DNA of 64,000 nucleotides from Pseudomonadota bacterium (GTDB taxonomy: Bacteria > Pseudomonadota > Alphaproteobacteria > Sphingomonadales > Sphingomonadaceae): contig JAIUPN010000001.1 of NCBI GenBank assembly GCA_020160755.1, forward strand, positions 496,001-560,000, in the 5' to 3' direction. Of this stretch, positions 17,017 to 26,717 are shown in pieces. Positions within the stretch are counted from its first letter, which is position 1. The number at the start of each line of letters is the position of its first letter. A program made the position numbers and the translations under genes. Under the pieces are notes generated by a model. It worked only from the letters and a program-made list of their open reading frames with translations, did no database searches and was not told where the DNA came from.

Positions 17017-17781
17017 ATGCGGAAGACATTCACCAGCCTGGCATTTGCGGCCGTCGCGTCGCTGGGCCTCGCGCTTTCACCGCTTCCGGCGGCAGCGCAG
17101 ATGCGCGAAGTCGATCCCAATACGGCAATCGATTCGGATATCGACAACCCCGCCCCGCCCCCGGCTAACACGACGACAAGCGAACCGTCGTACGACAGCG
17201 ACCTCGCCACTGGCGATCAGCAGACGAGCGGGGTTCCCGCCGACGGGAGCACCCCCGCCGCGGACGTCTCGGCGACGACGGTGGCCGCCGCCCCCGGATC
17301 GACGTACAAGAAGGACGACCTGATCGGCGCCGCTGAAGGCGTGTTCGGCAAGGGCGCGCAAGGCCTCGCCGGGATGATCGAGGACATTCTGAAGAAGCAG
17401 GGCGAGCCCAACGCTTATATTGTCGGCCGCGAGGCTGGCGGCGCGCTCGTCGTTGGTGTGCGCTATGGCTCGGGTACGCTCCATCACAAGATCGAGGGCG
17501 AGTTGCCCGCGTACTGGACCGGCCCGTCGGTCGGCTTCGACGCGGGCGCCAACGCCGGCAACACCTTTGTCCTCGTCTACAATCTCTTCGACAGCGAAGA
17601 TCTCTACAAGCGCTACCCCGCGGGCGAAGGCGCGGCCTATCTGATCGGCGGCTTCAATGCGAGCTACCTGCGCCGTGGCGACGTGGTGCTCATCCCGATC
17701 CGCGTCGGCGTCGGCGCACGGCTTGGCGCGAACGTCGGCTATATGAAGTTCCGCAAGAAACAGAACTGGGTACCCTTCTAA
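17017..17781 (+). CDS. EipA-like DUF1134 envelope protein
   Basis: 254 residues with signal peptide (about 1-28, cleavage near AAAQM). A low-complexity Asp/Thr/Pro-rich linker runs to about 100, then the DUF1134 domain with GVFGKGAQGLAGMIEDILKKQGEPNAYI, GGALVVGVRYGSG and LIPIRVGVGARLGANVGYMKF. The Brucella member (EipA) is a secreted envelope-integrity protein; that role is carried over by family only. Start ATG 17017 follows GGGGG. Followed by a strong terminator. Confidence 0.87.
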   Translation: MRKTFTSLAFAAVASLGLALSPLPAAAQMREVDPNTAIDSDIDNPAPPPANTTTSEPSYDSDLATGDQQTSGVPADGSTPAADVSATTVAAAPGSTYKKDDLIGAAEGVFGKGAQGLAGMIEDILKKQGEPNAYIVGREAGGALVVGVRYGSGTLHHKIEGELPAYWTGPSVGFDAGANAGNTFVLVYNLFDSEDLYKRYPAGEGAAYLIGGFNASYLRRGDVVLIPIRVGVGARLGANVGYMKFRKKQNWVPF

Positions 17782-17810
17782 GAGACAACCCCTTTGCCAC
17801 GGGGGCGATA

Positions 17811-17835
17811 GCCCGCGCTTCGGCGCGGGCTTTTT
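17811..17835 (+). terminator. Terminator after DUF1134 gene
   Basis: GCCCGCGC-TTCG-GCGCGGGC followed by TTTTT: textbook stem, UUCG loop and U-run, 30 bp after the stop codon. Confidence 0.92.
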
Positions 17836-17885
17836 CTTTGTGCGGATGATATTGCGCGGACGCAGCCCATTGGGAGATCGACGAC

Positions 17886-18263
17886 ATGACATCGCAGCCC
17901 GCCAGCGGCCCGCACTATTCACCCTTCACGATCGGCGGGGGCCTCATCTTCGTGTCCGGGCAGCTACCCCTGAAGCCGGGCCGTGACACCTCGTTGGCCG
18001 ATGCGCCTTTCAAGGAACAGGCCGGGCAGACGCTGCACAATCTGAAATCCGTTCTCCGGGACGCGGGCGCCGACCTGACGCAGGTGATCAAGACGACCGT
18101 CTATCTCAGTGACATCGCCGACTGGGATCAACTCGACGAGGTCTACGGCGAATTCTTCGGGATAACGCGGCCGTCGAGGAGTGTGGTGCCGACCGGCCCG
18201 CTTCATTTCGGTTTCCGGATCGAGATCGAAGCCGTCGCTCTGGCGACGAAGGACGCCGCCTAG
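17886..18263 (+). CDS. ridA: RidA family enamine/imine deaminase
   Basis: 125 residues, YjgF/YER057c/UK114 family. GLIFVSGQLPLKPG, NLKSVLRDAGADLTQVIKTTVYL and the substrate-binding Arg in ITRPSRSVVPTGPL are present, as is the C-terminal IEIEAVAL. It hydrolyses reactive enamines such as 2-aminoacrylate released by PLP enzymes. Its stop overlaps the convergent apt stop by four bases (shared CTAG). Confidence 0.85.
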   Translation: MTSQPASGPHYSPFTIGGGLIFVSGQLPLKPGRDTSLADAPFKEQAGQTLHNLKSVLRDAGADLTQVIKTTVYLSDIADWDQLDEVYGEFFGITRPSRSVVPTGPLHFGFRIEIEAVALATKDAA

Positions 18264-18814
18264 TCGCCGTCGAAGGCGATCAGCGTTTCGCAAGTGAGAC
18301 CCGCAGCTTCGAGCCGCTGCGATCCGCCAAGATCGGGCAGGTCGATCACGAACAGCGCGGCCGCAACCTCGGCTCCGACGCTCTGCATCAACGCCGCGGT
18401 CGCAAGGATCGTCCCGCCGGTCGCCAGCAGATCGTCGACGAGGACGACGCGATGACCCGGCTGGACCGCGCCCTCGTGCAGTTCGAGCCGGTCAACGCCA
18501 TATTCGAGTTCGTAGTCGACGCCGATCGTGACGCCGGGGAGCTTGCCCGCCTTGCGCACCGGAACGACGCCCAGCCCCATCGCGGTGGCCATCGCCGCCC
18601 CGAACAGAAAGCCCCGCGCCTCAACCGCGACGATGAAGTCGGGCCGGTGGGCGGCGGCGAGCGCGCTCAGCCGTCGCACGCTTTCGGCGAAACCGGCGGC
18701 ATCGCCGATCAGCGTGGTGATATCGCGAAACTGGATGCCCGGCTTCGGAAAGTCCGGGATGGTACGGACGAGCGACGCGAGGTCGAGGTCCGGCTGAGGC
18801 GGGAGGGCGATCAT
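18260..18814 (-). CDS. apt: Adenine phosphoribosyltransferase
   Basis: 184 residues. The PRPP-binding signature is VVLVDDLLATGGT, preceded by the adenine-pocket region IQFRDITTLIGD and EARGFLFGAA. Salvages adenine to AMP. Located 22 bp behind petC, so likely cotranscribed with the cytochrome bc1 genes, an arrangement common in sphingomonads. Confidence 0.93.
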   Translation of the reverse strand: MIALPPQPDLDLASLVRTIPDFPKPGIQFRDITTLIGDAAGFAESVRRLSALAAAHRPDFIVAVEARGFLFGAAMATAMGLGVVPVRKAGKLPGVTIGVDYELEYGVDRLELHEGAVQPGHRVVLVDDLLATGGTILATAALMQSVGAEVAAALFVIDLPDLGGSQRLEAAGLTCETLIAFDGD

Positions 18815-18836
18815 GAAGCTCGCCCTCCCCGGCTCA

Positions 18837-19649
18837 TCAATGCTTCTTGTCGGCCCAGATGTTCCGGTACGACAGATAGGTCAGCACAGTGAAGATCAGC
18901 AGGAAGAAGAACACTGCATAACCCACCTGGATGCGCTTGATCAGCTTCGGCTCGGCGGTCCAGACGAGGAACGCCGTGACGTCCTTTGCCATCTGATCGA
19001 CGGTCGCCTTGGTGCCATCGGCATAGGTTACCTGATTGGGCGCCAGCGGCGGGGCCATCGCGAGGTTGAGGTTCGCGAAATAGGGGTTGTAGTGCAGCCC
19101 CGTGCCCGGCTTGAGTTCTGCCGGCAGGTTCGCGGGCGGATTCTGGAATCCGGTCAGCAGCGAATAGATATAATCCTTGCCGCCTTCGCGCGCCTTGGTG
19201 ATCAGCGAAAGGTCTGGCGGCAGCGCGTTGTTGTTCGCGGCGCGCGCGGCGACTTCGTTCGCATAGGGCGACGGGAAATAATCCGACGGCAGGCCGTCGC
19301 GCGTCGCCGGTTCACCCGTGTCGGGGTTGATCGACGGAACCTGGAAGCCCTTGGCGAAGGTCTTGATCTGACCTTCGGAGTAGCCGAGGTCTGCGATGTC
19401 GCGGAAGGCGACGAGGTGCAGGCTGTGGCACGCCGAGCAGACTTCCTTGTACACCTGCATCCCGCGCTGCAACTGAGCCTTATCCCAATGCGGCAACACG
19501 ACGCCATCGCTGGCGAGCTTCAGATGCCGGGGGTGTTTGTGAAACTCGTGCGCGACATTGGCTTCATTGCTGAGCGGTGTCGTGAAGATCGCGAGCACCA
19601 GCGCGGTAATGAAACCGAGACCGACGAGAAAACCGAGCGGACGAACCAT
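18837..19649 (-). CDS. petC: Cytochrome c1, ubiquinol-cytochrome c reductase
   Basis: 270 residues. N-terminal membrane/signal segment (about 5-25), c-type haem motif VCSACH (about 71-75), the PDLSLI and YNPYF segments, the axial Met region NLAMAPPL, and a C-terminal anchor helix (about 240-262) before IWADKKH. Accepts electrons from the Rieske protein in complex III. Third gene of petABC, 31 bp after petB. Confidence 0.95.
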   Translation of the reverse strand: MVRPLGFLVGLGFITALVLAIFTTPLSNEANVAHEFHKHPRHLKLASDGVVLPHWDKAQLQRGMQVYKEVCSACHSLHLVAFRDIADLGYSEGQIKTFAKGFQVPSINPDTGEPATRDGLPSDYFPSPYANEVAARAANNNALPPDLSLITKAREGGKDYIYSLLTGFQNPPANLPAELKPGTGLHYNPYFANLNLAMAPPLAPNQVTYADGTKATVDQMAKDVTAFLVWTAEPKLIKRIQVGYAVFFFLLIFTVLTYLSYRNIWADKKH

Positions 19650-19680
19650 GGCTGTATCAGCTCCTATTAAAGTCCGGCGC

Positions 19681-20967
19681 TCAGGCCGTTGCCGAAGCCG
19701 ACTTCACGTCGGTGGCATGTTTGGCGAGGACCGCTTCGGTGATCGAATTCGGCATCGGAAGCGGGCGTTCGATCCGCGACACGATCGGCAGGATCACCAG
19801 GAAGTGAGCGAAGTAGTAGATCGCGCCCAGCTGGCTGAGGATCACCCACGGCTGTTCCGCCGGCTGCATGCCGCACCAGCCGAGAAGCAGGACGTCGGCG
19901 ACGAGGATCCAGAAGAAGATCCGGTACAGCGGACGATAGTTCGACGACTTGATCGGCGAGCTGTCAAGCCAGGGCAGGAAGAACAGCAGCGCGATCGATG
20001 CGAACATCGCGATGACGCCCCACAGCTTCGCGTCGATCCACAGGAAGTTGAAGGTGAAGGCCTTCAGGATCGCGTAGAAGGGCAGGAAGTACCATTCGGG
20101 AACGATATGCGCCGGGGTCGAAAGCGAGTTCGCCGGGATATAATTGTCCGCATGGCCGAGCGTGTTCGGGCTGAAGAAGGTCAGCGCGACGAAGATCAGC
20201 AGGAAGACGCCGACGCCGAAGCCGTCCTTCGCGGTGTAATAGGGGTGGAACGGGACGGTGTCCTGTTCGTCCTTCACCTCGATACCCGTCGGGTTCGACG
20301 AACCCGGGATGTGCAGCGCCCAGATGTGCAGGATGATGACACCCAGGATCACGAACGGCAGCAGATAGTGCAGCGAGAAGAAACGGTTAAGCGTGGCATT
20401 GTCGGGGACGAAGCCGCCGAGCAGCCATTCGCGCACTGGCTCGCCGACGATCGGTATCGCCGAGAAGAAGCCCGTGATCACCTGCGCGCCCCAGAAGCTC
20501 ATCTGGCCCCACGGAAGCACATAGCCCATGAAGGCGGTCGCCATCATCAGAAGGAAGATCACGACGCCGAGCAGCCACACCATTTCGCGCGGCGCCTTGT
20601 ACGAACCGTAATAAAGGCCGCGGAAGATGTGCAGATAGACGACGATGAAGAACATGCTCGCGCCGTTCATATGCGCGTAGCGGATGAACCAGCCGGCGTT
20701 CACGTCGCGCATGATATGCTCGACCGAATTGAACGCGACGCTCGCGTTCGCGGCATAGTGCATCGCCAGAACGATGCCGGTGATGATCTGGATCATCAGC
20801 GCGGCGCCGGCGAGGACGCCGAAGTTCCAGAAATAATTGAGGTTGCGCGGCACCGGATAGCCGGGGCCCGTGGCATTGTAGACGAGGCGCGGAATCGGCA
20901 GCTTCTCGTCCATCCACTTCATCAGCGGATGCGTCGGCTCATAGGGTTTGGCCCAGGGAAAGCTCAT
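19681..20967 (-). CDS. petB: Cytochrome b, ubiquinol-cytochrome c reductase
   Basis: 428-residue integral membrane subunit with eight predicted helices. Haem-ligand pairs are in [16 protein letters not shown] and [17 protein letters not shown]. The Qo-site PEWYF motif is present. The C-terminal ~35 residues form an extension beyond the last helix. Oxidises ubiquinol in complex III. 13 bp after petA. Confidence 0.96.
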   Translation of the reverse strand: MSFPWAKPYEPTHPLMKWMDEKLPIPRLVYNATGPGYPVPRNLNYFWNFGVLAGAALMIQIITGIVLAMHYAANASVAFNSVEHIMRDVNAGWFIRYAHMNGASMFFIVVYLHIFRGLYYGSYKAPREMVWLLGVVIFLLMMATAFMGYVLPWGQMSFWGAQVITGFFSAIPIVGEPVREWLLGGFVPDNATLNRFFSLHYLLPFVILGVIILHIWALHIPGSSNPTGIEVKDEQDTVPFHPYYTAKDGFGVGVFLLIFVALTFFSPNTLGHADNYIPANSLSTPAHIVPEWYFLPFYAILKAFTFNFLWIDAKLWGVIAMFASIALLFFLPWLDSSPIKSSNYRPLYRIFFWILVADVLLLGWCGMQPAEQPWVILSQLGAIYYFAHFLVILPIVSRIERPLPMPNSITEAVLAKHATDVKSASATA

Positions 20968-20980
20968 CTTATCTCGCTCC

Positions 20981-21538
20981 TCAGCCGATCGTCACGACGG
21001 TGTCGCTGTTGAATTCATAGGGCGGCACAACCAGATTCTTGGGTGCCGGGCCCTTACGGATGCGCGCCGCGGTGTCGTAGTGCGAACCGTGGCACGGGCA
21101 GAAATATCCGCCGAAGTCGCCCTTGTTCTCGCCTTCCGCCGCACCGAGCGGCACACAGCCGAGGTGCGTGCAGACGCCGAGGGTGATCAGCCAGTTTTCC
21201 TTGCCGGGCTTGGTACGCTGGTCGATCGTTTCGGGATCGCGCAGGTCGCCCAGCGGCACCGCCTTGGCTTCGGCGATTTCCTTGGCAACGAGGTTGCGCA
21301 CGAACACCGGCTGCTTGCGCCAGCTGGTCTTGATCGCCTGCCCGGGCTGGATCGCCGAAATGTCGATTTCGGTGGTCGACAGCGCGAGCACGTCGGCCGA
21401 CGGGTTCATCTGGTTGAGCAGCGGCAGAACCACCGCAACCGAACCGACACCCGCGAAACTCACTGCCGCAATATTGATGAAATCCCGGCGGCGTACGCCA
21501 TCTTCGATACCGGCGTTGAGTTCAGATTCACTGGCCAT
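20981..21538 (-). CDS. petA: Rieske iron-sulfur protein of cytochrome bc1
   Basis: 185 residues. The 2Fe-2S ligands are in GVCTHLGC and [11 protein letters not shown], with the closing [13 protein letters not shown]. The N-terminus has a twin-arginine-type anchor, [19 protein letters not shown], matching Tat insertion of Rieske proteins. ATG 21538 is chosen because upstream in-frame sequence is Cys/Arg-rich non-family. First gene of the operon; the 223 bp upstream, shared with trmL, hold the promoters. Confidence 0.95.
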   Translation of the reverse strand: MASESELNAGIEDGVRRRDFINIAAVSFAGVGSVAVVLPLLNQMNPSADVLALSTTEIDISAIQPGQAIKTSWRKQPVFVRNLVAKEIAEAKAVPLGDLRDPETIDQRTKPGKENWLITLGVCTHLGCVPLGAAEGENKGDFGGYFCPCHGSHYDTAARIRKGPAPKNLVVPPYEFNSDTVVTIG

Positions 21539-21761
21539 TCGACTGCCCTTGCATGGGTGAACTAACAAAAGTTCTCGAAGATATGGCCGCCCCTGTTGCA
21601 CGCGCACGAAAGCGCACAACCCGGCGGCCCCTCCGGGAATTGCGGGCCTGATAGCCGCACAGTCCGGGCTTGCCAACAGGCAATTTCTGCTTCTGTTACT
21701 GCACGAAGGCACCAGACCGAGACCTCTCGATTCCTCCGGCCGTGGCAGCTATGGGCCATTT

Positions 21762-22220
21762 ATGGAAATCGCCCTGTTTCAGCCGGATATTGCGGGCAAT
21801 GTCGGAACGACATTGCGCACCGCCGCCTGTTTCGGCGTGCCCGCCCATATCATCGAGCCGTGCGGCTTCCCTTTCTCCGACGGCGCGCTGAAACGCGCGG
21901 GAATGGACTATGCCGTAAGGGCAAATGTGCGCCGCCATTCGGACTGGGACAGCTTCCACCAATGGAGCGTCGAGGCCCAGCGGCGCATCGTGCTGTTGAC
22001 GACGGCGGGCGCGACGCCCCTGCCCGCCTTTGCGTTCGATACGAACGACGTGCTGCTGCTCGGCGCCGAATCTTCGGGCGTGCCGCCGCATGTTCATGAC
22101 GCCGCGGCGGCGCGGGTCGCGATTCCGATGCAGACGGGCTTTCGCTCCTTGAATGTCGCGGTCGCGGCTGGCATCGCGCTCGCCGAGGCGCTCAGGCAAA
22201 CGAAAGGCTTTCCGGCATGA
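21762..22220 (+). CDS. trmL: tRNA (cytidine(34)-2'-O)-methyltransferase
   Basis: 152 residues, SPOUT fold. Motifs: LFQPDIAGNVGTTLRTAACFG at the N-terminus, LLLGAESSGVPPHVHD and the knot motif IPMQTGFRSLNVAVAAGIALAEAL. Methylates the wobble nucleotide of tRNA-Leu isoacceptors. Overlaps hemF by four bases (ATGA). Confidence 0.92.
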   Translation: MEIALFQPDIAGNVGTTLRTAACFGVPAHIIEPCGFPFSDGALKRAGMDYAVRANVRRHSDWDSFHQWSVEAQRRIVLLTTAGATPLPAFAFDTNDVLLLGAESSGVPPHVHDAAAARVAIPMQTGFRSLNVAVAAGIALAEALRQTKGFPA

Positions 22221-23077
22221 TCTCGCTCGATCCCCAGCAACAGGCGGCACGCGACTGGTTCGAATCGCTCCGCGACCGCATCTGCGCCGAATTCGAGAAG
22301 ATCGAAGTCGAGGCGGGCAGCGATGCGCGCTTCGCCTATACGCCGTGGGACCGCGAGGCCCACGGGCTGGCGCCCGGCGAAGGCGGCGGCGGCGTGCGCG
22401 GGGTGATGACGGGTCAGGTGTTCGAAAAGGTCGGGGTCAACGTCTCGACCGTCGGCGGCCATTTCGCCCCCGATTTCGCCGCATCGATTCACGGCGCGGG
22501 CGAAGATCCGAGCTTCTTCGCTACCGGAATCAGCCTCGTCGCGCATATGGCGAACCCGCATGTGCCCGCGGTGCACATGAACACGCGCTTCCTCGCGACG
22601 ACGAAGCGCTGGTTCGGCGGCGGCGCCGACCTCAACCCGCCGATTCCCTATCAGGAAGACACCGACGCTTTTCACGCGCGACTGCGCGCTGCGTGCGCGC
22701 CTTTCGGCCCCGACGTCTATGAACGCTATGCCAAATGGGCCGAGGATTATTTCTATATCCCGCATCGCGGCGTCCACCGCGGCGTTGGCGGGATTTTCTA
22801 CGATCATCTCGAATGCGGCGACGACGCCGAGTTCGATCGCAATTTTCAGCTGACGCAGGCGGTGGGCGAGGCATTCCTCGACATCTTCCCGCAGATCGTC
22901 CGGCGGCGGATGGGGCTCCCCTTCACCGACGCCGAGCGCGACGCGCAGTTGATCTGGCGCGGGCGCTATGCCGAATTCAACCTTGTCTATGACCGCGGGA
23001 CGCTGTTCGGGCTCAAGACCGGCGGCAATATCGACGCCATCCTGATGAGCCTGCCCCCGCTCGCCAAATGGAGCTGA
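22217..23077 (+). CDS. hemF: Aerobic coproporphyrinogen III oxidase
   Basis: 286 residues. Conserved stretches include GGGGVRGVMTGQVFEKVGVN, SLVAHMANPHVPAVHMNTRF, WFGGGADLNPPIPYQED, FYIPHRGVHRGVGGIFYDHLE and RGRYAEFNLVYDRGT, all diagnostic of HemF. Oxidatively decarboxylates coproporphyrinogen III in haem synthesis using O2. Coupled to trmL by the ATGA overlap. Confidence 0.96.
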   Translation: MISLDPQQQAARDWFESLRDRICAEFEKIEVEAGSDARFAYTPWDREAHGLAPGEGGGGVRGVMTGQVFEKVGVNVSTVGGHFAPDFAASIHGAGEDPSFFATGISLVAHMANPHVPAVHMNTRFLATTKRWFGGGADLNPPIPYQEDTDAFHARLRAACAPFGPDVYERYAKWAEDYFYIPHRGVHRGVGGIFYDHLECGDDAEFDRNFQLTQAVGEAFLDIFPQIVRRRMGLPFTDAERDAQLIWRGRYAEFNLVYDRGTLFGLKTGGNIDAILMSLPPLAKWS

Positions 23078-23083
23078 AACAAG

Positions 23084-23114
23084 AAGGGCGCCCCCGTCAC
23101 CGGAGGCGCCCCTT
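23084..23114. terminator. Hairpin between hemF and convergent membrane-protein gene
   Basis: AAGGGCGCC and GGCGCCCCTT pair with one bulge, 6 bp after the hemF stop. Weak U-run on either side; likely bidirectional termination. Confidence 0.6.
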
Positions 23115-23131
23115 GTTTCGCTAGCCGGCGA

Positions 23132-24013
23132 TCAGGCGAAAACGTCACCCGATGCGCGCGGCGCAAGCGCGCGATAGATGCCGATCGGCATCGAGAAGGA
23201 TATCATGATCATCGGCAGGTAGACCGCGGCCGCCATGACGATCATCGTCAGGATTGCACCGACGACCGAACCGCCGGCGATCGCGCCGAGGATGCCACCG
23301 AAAATCATGCCCGCGATCAGCGCATAGATGAAGATCCCGATCGTGAAGAGCAGATAGAAGCCGACGATCGTCCACTGCGACGCCCCGGTCAGCCGCCACG
23401 ATTCGCCAAGCCCCGTTACCGGATTGCGCGTCAGACGATCGGCCATCACCGGACCGGCGACCGAGAAACGCGCCTGCACCCACAGCATGAACACGATCAC
23501 CGCGATATAGAGGATGATCATCAGGAAAATCGCTCCGCCGCCCACTGCGCCAGCAGCTCCCGATTCCAGCGCGGAGGGAGACAAAGCGCCCATCCCGCCC
23601 AGCGCGGCGCCGAAAATCAGCGTCAGGATGAACATGACGATGAAGATGAGGATATATGCCGCCAACATGACGACGAACATGCCGAACGCGAAGGCCGGGC
23701 CGGCCTGGAACGCCCAAGCGAAATTGGGCGCTTCGCCGGGATGCAGCCCGCCGCGCCAGATCAGCATCGACACGCCGTAAAGGATGACCGCGGCGATCAG
23801 CGCAAACAGGAAAATCTTGCCGATTGCGCCCATCACCAGCGACGGATCATTGGGCGCCAGCGCCATCGCCGAGAAGGTCGATCCGAGGAACACGTAACCG
23901 AGCAAGCCGACGACGACCAACGCGCCGCCAACCCACAACAGCATTTGCTGCCAATTCGCCTTCAGAAACCCGAAGGTTTCCGAGAAGGCCGCACCGATAC
24001 TCATCTTTGTCAT
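23132..24013 (-). CDS. Multi-pass membrane protein, paralogue of the next gene
   Basis: 293 residues, about six hydrophobic helices, no recognised catalytic motif. N-terminus MTKMSIGAAFSETFGFLKANW and C-terminus ending RASGDVFA mirror the upstream neighbour (MTKFDMGAAWDDSIVLLRSHL ... RTSSDVFK), so the two are diverged tandem duplicates. A shared central ADRTxxNP...ESWxLT-type segment (ADRLTRNPVTGLGESWRLT here) is seen in both. Start ATG 24013 is chosen for agreement with the paralogue. Function unknown. Confidence 0.75.
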   Translation of the reverse strand: MTKMSIGAAFSETFGFLKANWQQMLLWVGGALVVVGLLGYVFLGSTFSAMALAPNDPSLVMGAIGKIFLFALIAAVILYGVSMLIWRGGLHPGEAPNFAWAFQAGPAFAFGMFVVMLAAYILIFIVMFILTLIFGAALGGMGALSPSALESGAAGAVGGGAIFLMIILYIAVIVFMLWVQARFSVAGPVMADRLTRNPVTGLGESWRLTGASQWTIVGFYLLFTIGIFIYALIAGMIFGGILGAIAGGSVVGAILTMIVMAAAVYLPMIMISFSMPIGIYRALAPRASGDVFA

Positions 24014-24123
24014 GTCACTTCCCCTGCTTTTGTAACAATTCTCTCCCAAGCTTCATTCGAGACGGGCTGAGCCAGACGGCTTCACCCTGGTTGCGACACG
24101 TTTCTTTTCGTTGATGGCCCCTG

Positions 24124-24939
24124 TCACTTGAACACGTCGGACGAAGTCCGAAGCGCGAGTTGTCGATAAGCCGCAGCCGATACGGCAACCGAGACCAGCC
24201 CGCCGATGCCCGCGACCACCGCCTCGACCAGCCCCGTCACCATACGGCCGGCGCCCCCGGCCCATCCCGCGACCACACCGACCATGCCGCCGATGAACAG
24301 TGCCGCAATCAGGAACACGAGGACAACGAGGAACATGAACAGGAAAATCCGCCAACCATTCCCCTTGGTGAGCACGAGACTCTCCTGAATGGCGGCAAGC
24401 GGATTATAGACCGTCCGGTCGGCAATAATCGGCGAAATGACCGAAAGTCGGCCCCAGAAATAGGCCGCAAGGCCGAGAAAACCCAACAACCCGAGGGCTA
24501 CCAGCGCTATCCCGCCGCCGCCGCCGATGGCGATACCGGGCAGAAACAGCAGGAAAACAGCCAGCGCGAGCGTGACGAACAGGACGATCTGCACAGCGAC
24601 CATCGTCGGAATCATCCGGAGCGCGAACATCAGCGCATCGCCGACACTCGTGCCGGTCCGCGACAGCCACAGGCGCAGCACGCCGACGCCGCCGATAGCG
24701 CCGATCACGCTGATCAGCAGCTGATAAGGCAATATCTCGCCCATCGACTGGCGAAAAACGGCCATGACCTGATCCATCGAGGCACCCGCCGCGGGCTCGA
24801 TCGGGACGGGACCGAACCAGCTGAGCACGAGGTTCGGAAGGAAAATGAACACCGCAGCGATCGTCGCGGTCAGGGGCAAGTGCGATCGCAGCAGGACTAT
24901 ACTGTCGTCCCATGCCGCACCCATGTCGAATTTTGTCAT
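24124..24939 (-). CDS. Multi-pass membrane protein, paralogue of the downstream gene
   Basis: 271 residues with about six transmembrane segments. ADRTVYNPLAAIQESLVLTKGN corresponds to the ADRLTRNPVTGLGESWRLTGAS block of its neighbour, and the C-terminal tail (RTSSDVFK) is shared. The organisation resembles glycerophosphodiester-phosphodiesterase membrane-domain or DUF975-like proteins, but no assignment is safe. 110 bp separate the two genes. Confidence 0.75.
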   Translation of the reverse strand: MTKFDMGAAWDDSIVLLRSHLPLTATIAAVFIFLPNLVLSWFGPVPIEPAAGASMDQVMAVFRQSMGEILPYQLLISVIGAIGGVGVLRLWLSRTGTSVGDALMFALRMIPTMVAVQIVLFVTLALAVFLLFLPGIAIGGGGGIALVALGLLGFLGLAAYFWGRLSVISPIIADRTVYNPLAAIQESLVLTKGNGWRIFLFMFLVVLVFLIAALFIGGMVGVVAGWAGGAGRMVTGLVEAVVAGIGGLVSVAVSAAAYRQLALRTSSDVFK

Positions 24940-25069
24940 TGATACCCCGTCATTTTCTGGTTCCCCGGTCGGCGGAAAGTGACGATCTTCGGCGCCGATG
25001 TCCAGCCCTCTCGCCAATCGCCTGCGAACCCCTTGCGCCGGGCGCGGCGGCGGGCCAGATAGCTGGCGC

Positions 25070-25723
25070 ATGAGCCTGCTCCCCTCACCCGAATGGGCCC
25101 TTTCGCCGGGCCTGACCGCGTACGACGCGGCGCTCTCCGACATGGAGGCGCGCGCCGCCGCGATCCATGCGGGCGACGCGGGCGAACGCATCTGGCTGCT
25201 GGAGCATCCGCCGCTCTATACGGCGGGGACGAGCGCCGATCCCGCCGAGCTGCTCGATCCGCGTTTTCCGGTCTATGACGCGGGCCGCGGCGGGCGCTAC
25301 ACCTATCATGGTCCGGGCCAGCGCGTCGGCTATATCCAGCTCGACCTGACGCGGCGCGGGCGCGATGTGCGCGCCTATGTCTCCGCGCTCGAAGGCTGGG
25401 TGATCGACGCGCTCGCGCTGCTCGGGGTCGAGGCCCGCCGCGCCGAGGGGCGCATCGGCATCTGGACCGACGCGCCCGACGGGCGCGAGGCGAAGATCGG
25501 CGCGATCGGCGTGCGCGTGAAACGCTGGGTCACGCTCCACGGCTTTTCGCTGAACGTCGCGCCCGATCTCGCACATTTCGGCGGCATTGTGCCGTGCGGC
25601 ATCGCCGAGTTCCCGGTCACCAGCCTCGCCGCACTGGGGCGCCCGGCATCGTTCGCCGAAGTCGATGCGGCGCTGGCCCGGACGCTGCCCACCTTTCTCG
25701 ACAAGCTTTCGCCGAAAGACTAG
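25070..25723 (+). CDS. lipB: Octanoyl-[acyl carrier protein]:protein N-octanoyltransferase
   Basis: 217 residues. [43 protein letters not shown] (active-site Lys) and the catalytic Cys in FGGIVPCGI are intact. Transfers octanoyl from ACP to E2 and H-protein lipoyl domains, which fits the BCKDH E2 in this window. Start ATG 25070 gives the usual LipB length; the upstream in-frame codon at 24998 adds an Arg-rich stretch. Confidence 0.94.
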   Translation: MSLLPSPEWALSPGLTAYDAALSDMEARAAAIHAGDAGERIWLLEHPPLYTAGTSADPAELLDPRFPVYDAGRGGRYTYHGPGQRVGYIQLDLTRRGRDVRAYVSALEGWVIDALALLGVEARRAEGRIGIWTDAPDGREAKIGAIGVRVKRWVTLHGFSLNVAPDLAHFGGIVPCGIAEFPVTSLAALGRPASFAEVDAALARTLPTFLDKLSPKD

Positions 25724-25732
25724 GAACGCCGC

Positions 25733-26077
25733 ATGACCCGCACCCTTTTCGCATCGCTCTCCCTGCTCGCCCTCGCCGCCTGCGGCAGCGGCGACACCGC
25801 CGGCAAATCGACGACCAAACTCGACGCGGTCGAGGTCCAGCCGGGCTCGGTGAGCGATTCGATGATCATCCTCGACGACGCGGTCAGCGACGGCACCGCT
25901 GTCGACAACAGCGTTCCCGACGATGGCACGAAGAAAGATGCCGCCAAGCCCGACGAGGCGGATGCCGCCGACGAGGCCGCGCCGGAAAGCGAAGGCGACA
26001 ACAACCCCGAGGCGGTCGACATGCCGGTCGCGAAAAAGGCGATTACGGCCGATTCCGCTGCAAAAAAGAGCGAATAG
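25733..26077 (+). CDS. Small acidic lipoprotein
   Basis: 114 residues. Lipobox LALAAC at about 12-17, then a highly Asp/Glu/Ala-rich low-complexity body without predicted fold. It starts 9 bp after lipB and converges with queE. No family recognised; probably a periplasmic lipoprotein of unknown role. Confidence 0.7.
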   Translation: MTRTLFASLSLLALAACGSGDTAGKSTTKLDAVEVQPGSVSDSMIILDDAVSDGTAVDNSVPDDGTKKDAAKPDEADAADEAAPESEGDNNPEAVDMPVAKKAITADSAAKKSE

Positions 26078-26080
26078 CTC

Positions 26081-26713
26081 CTAACGCAATCCGAGATTCT
26101 TGTGCGTCTGCAGCGACAGGCGCCAGCGCGGATCGTCCATCACCAGATCGATGCACGCCTGAACATTGGCGGCGGCATGCGGATCGTCGAGCGGCTGGAC
26201 GAGCAGATGCTTGAAATCGAGCGATGCGAGCTGCGCAACATCGCTGCCGGGTTGCGGCCAGACGAGTTTCAATTCGTCGCCACTCAACTGTACCAGTTCG
26301 CTGCCTGCCTTCGGGCTGACGCAGATCCAGTCGATGCTGCGCGGGACCGGAAGGGTGCCGTTGCTTTCGATTGCGATCGTGAAACTACGGGCGTGGAGCG
26401 CATCGATCAGCGCGCCGTCGACCTGCAACATCGGCTCGCCGCCGGTCAGCACGACATAGCGGTCGCCATTCCCCTGCCCCCAGCTTTCCGCGATGACATC
26501 GGCCAGCGCATCCGCGTGCCGATATTTGCCGCCGAGCGTCCCGTCGGTGCCGACGAAATCGGTGTCGCAGAACTGGCAGATCGCCTTGGCCCGATCCTTC
26601 TCGCGCCCCGTCCAAAGGTTGCAACCGGCGAAGCGACAGAAGACCGCGCGCCGCCCCGCCTGTGCACCCTCGCCCTGAAGGGTAAGGAAAATCTCTTTGA
26701 CGGCGTATGCCAT
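26081..26713 (-). CDS. queE: 7-carboxy-7-deazaguanine synthase
   Basis: 210-residue radical-SAM enzyme of queuosine/7-deazaguanine synthesis. The N-terminal KEIFLTLQGEGAQAGRRAVF is diagnostic; the cluster cysteines are in FAGCNLW and ICQFCDTDF, the CX14CX2C spacing typical of QueE. VVLTGGEPMLQ binds SAM. ATG 26713 chosen because the homology starts at MAYAVKEIF. Lies 4 bp after queC. Confidence 0.94.
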   Translation of the reverse strand: MAYAVKEIFLTLQGEGAQAGRRAVFCRFAGCNLWTGREKDRAKAICQFCDTDFVGTDGTLGGKYRHADALADVIAESWGQGNGDRYVVLTGGEPMLQVDGALIDALHARSFTIAIESNGTLPVPRSIDWICVSPKAGSELVQLSGDELKLVWPQPGSDVAQLASLDFKHLLVQPLDDPHAAANVQACIDLVMDDPRWRLSLQTHKNLGLR

Positions 26714-26717
26714 GGGA

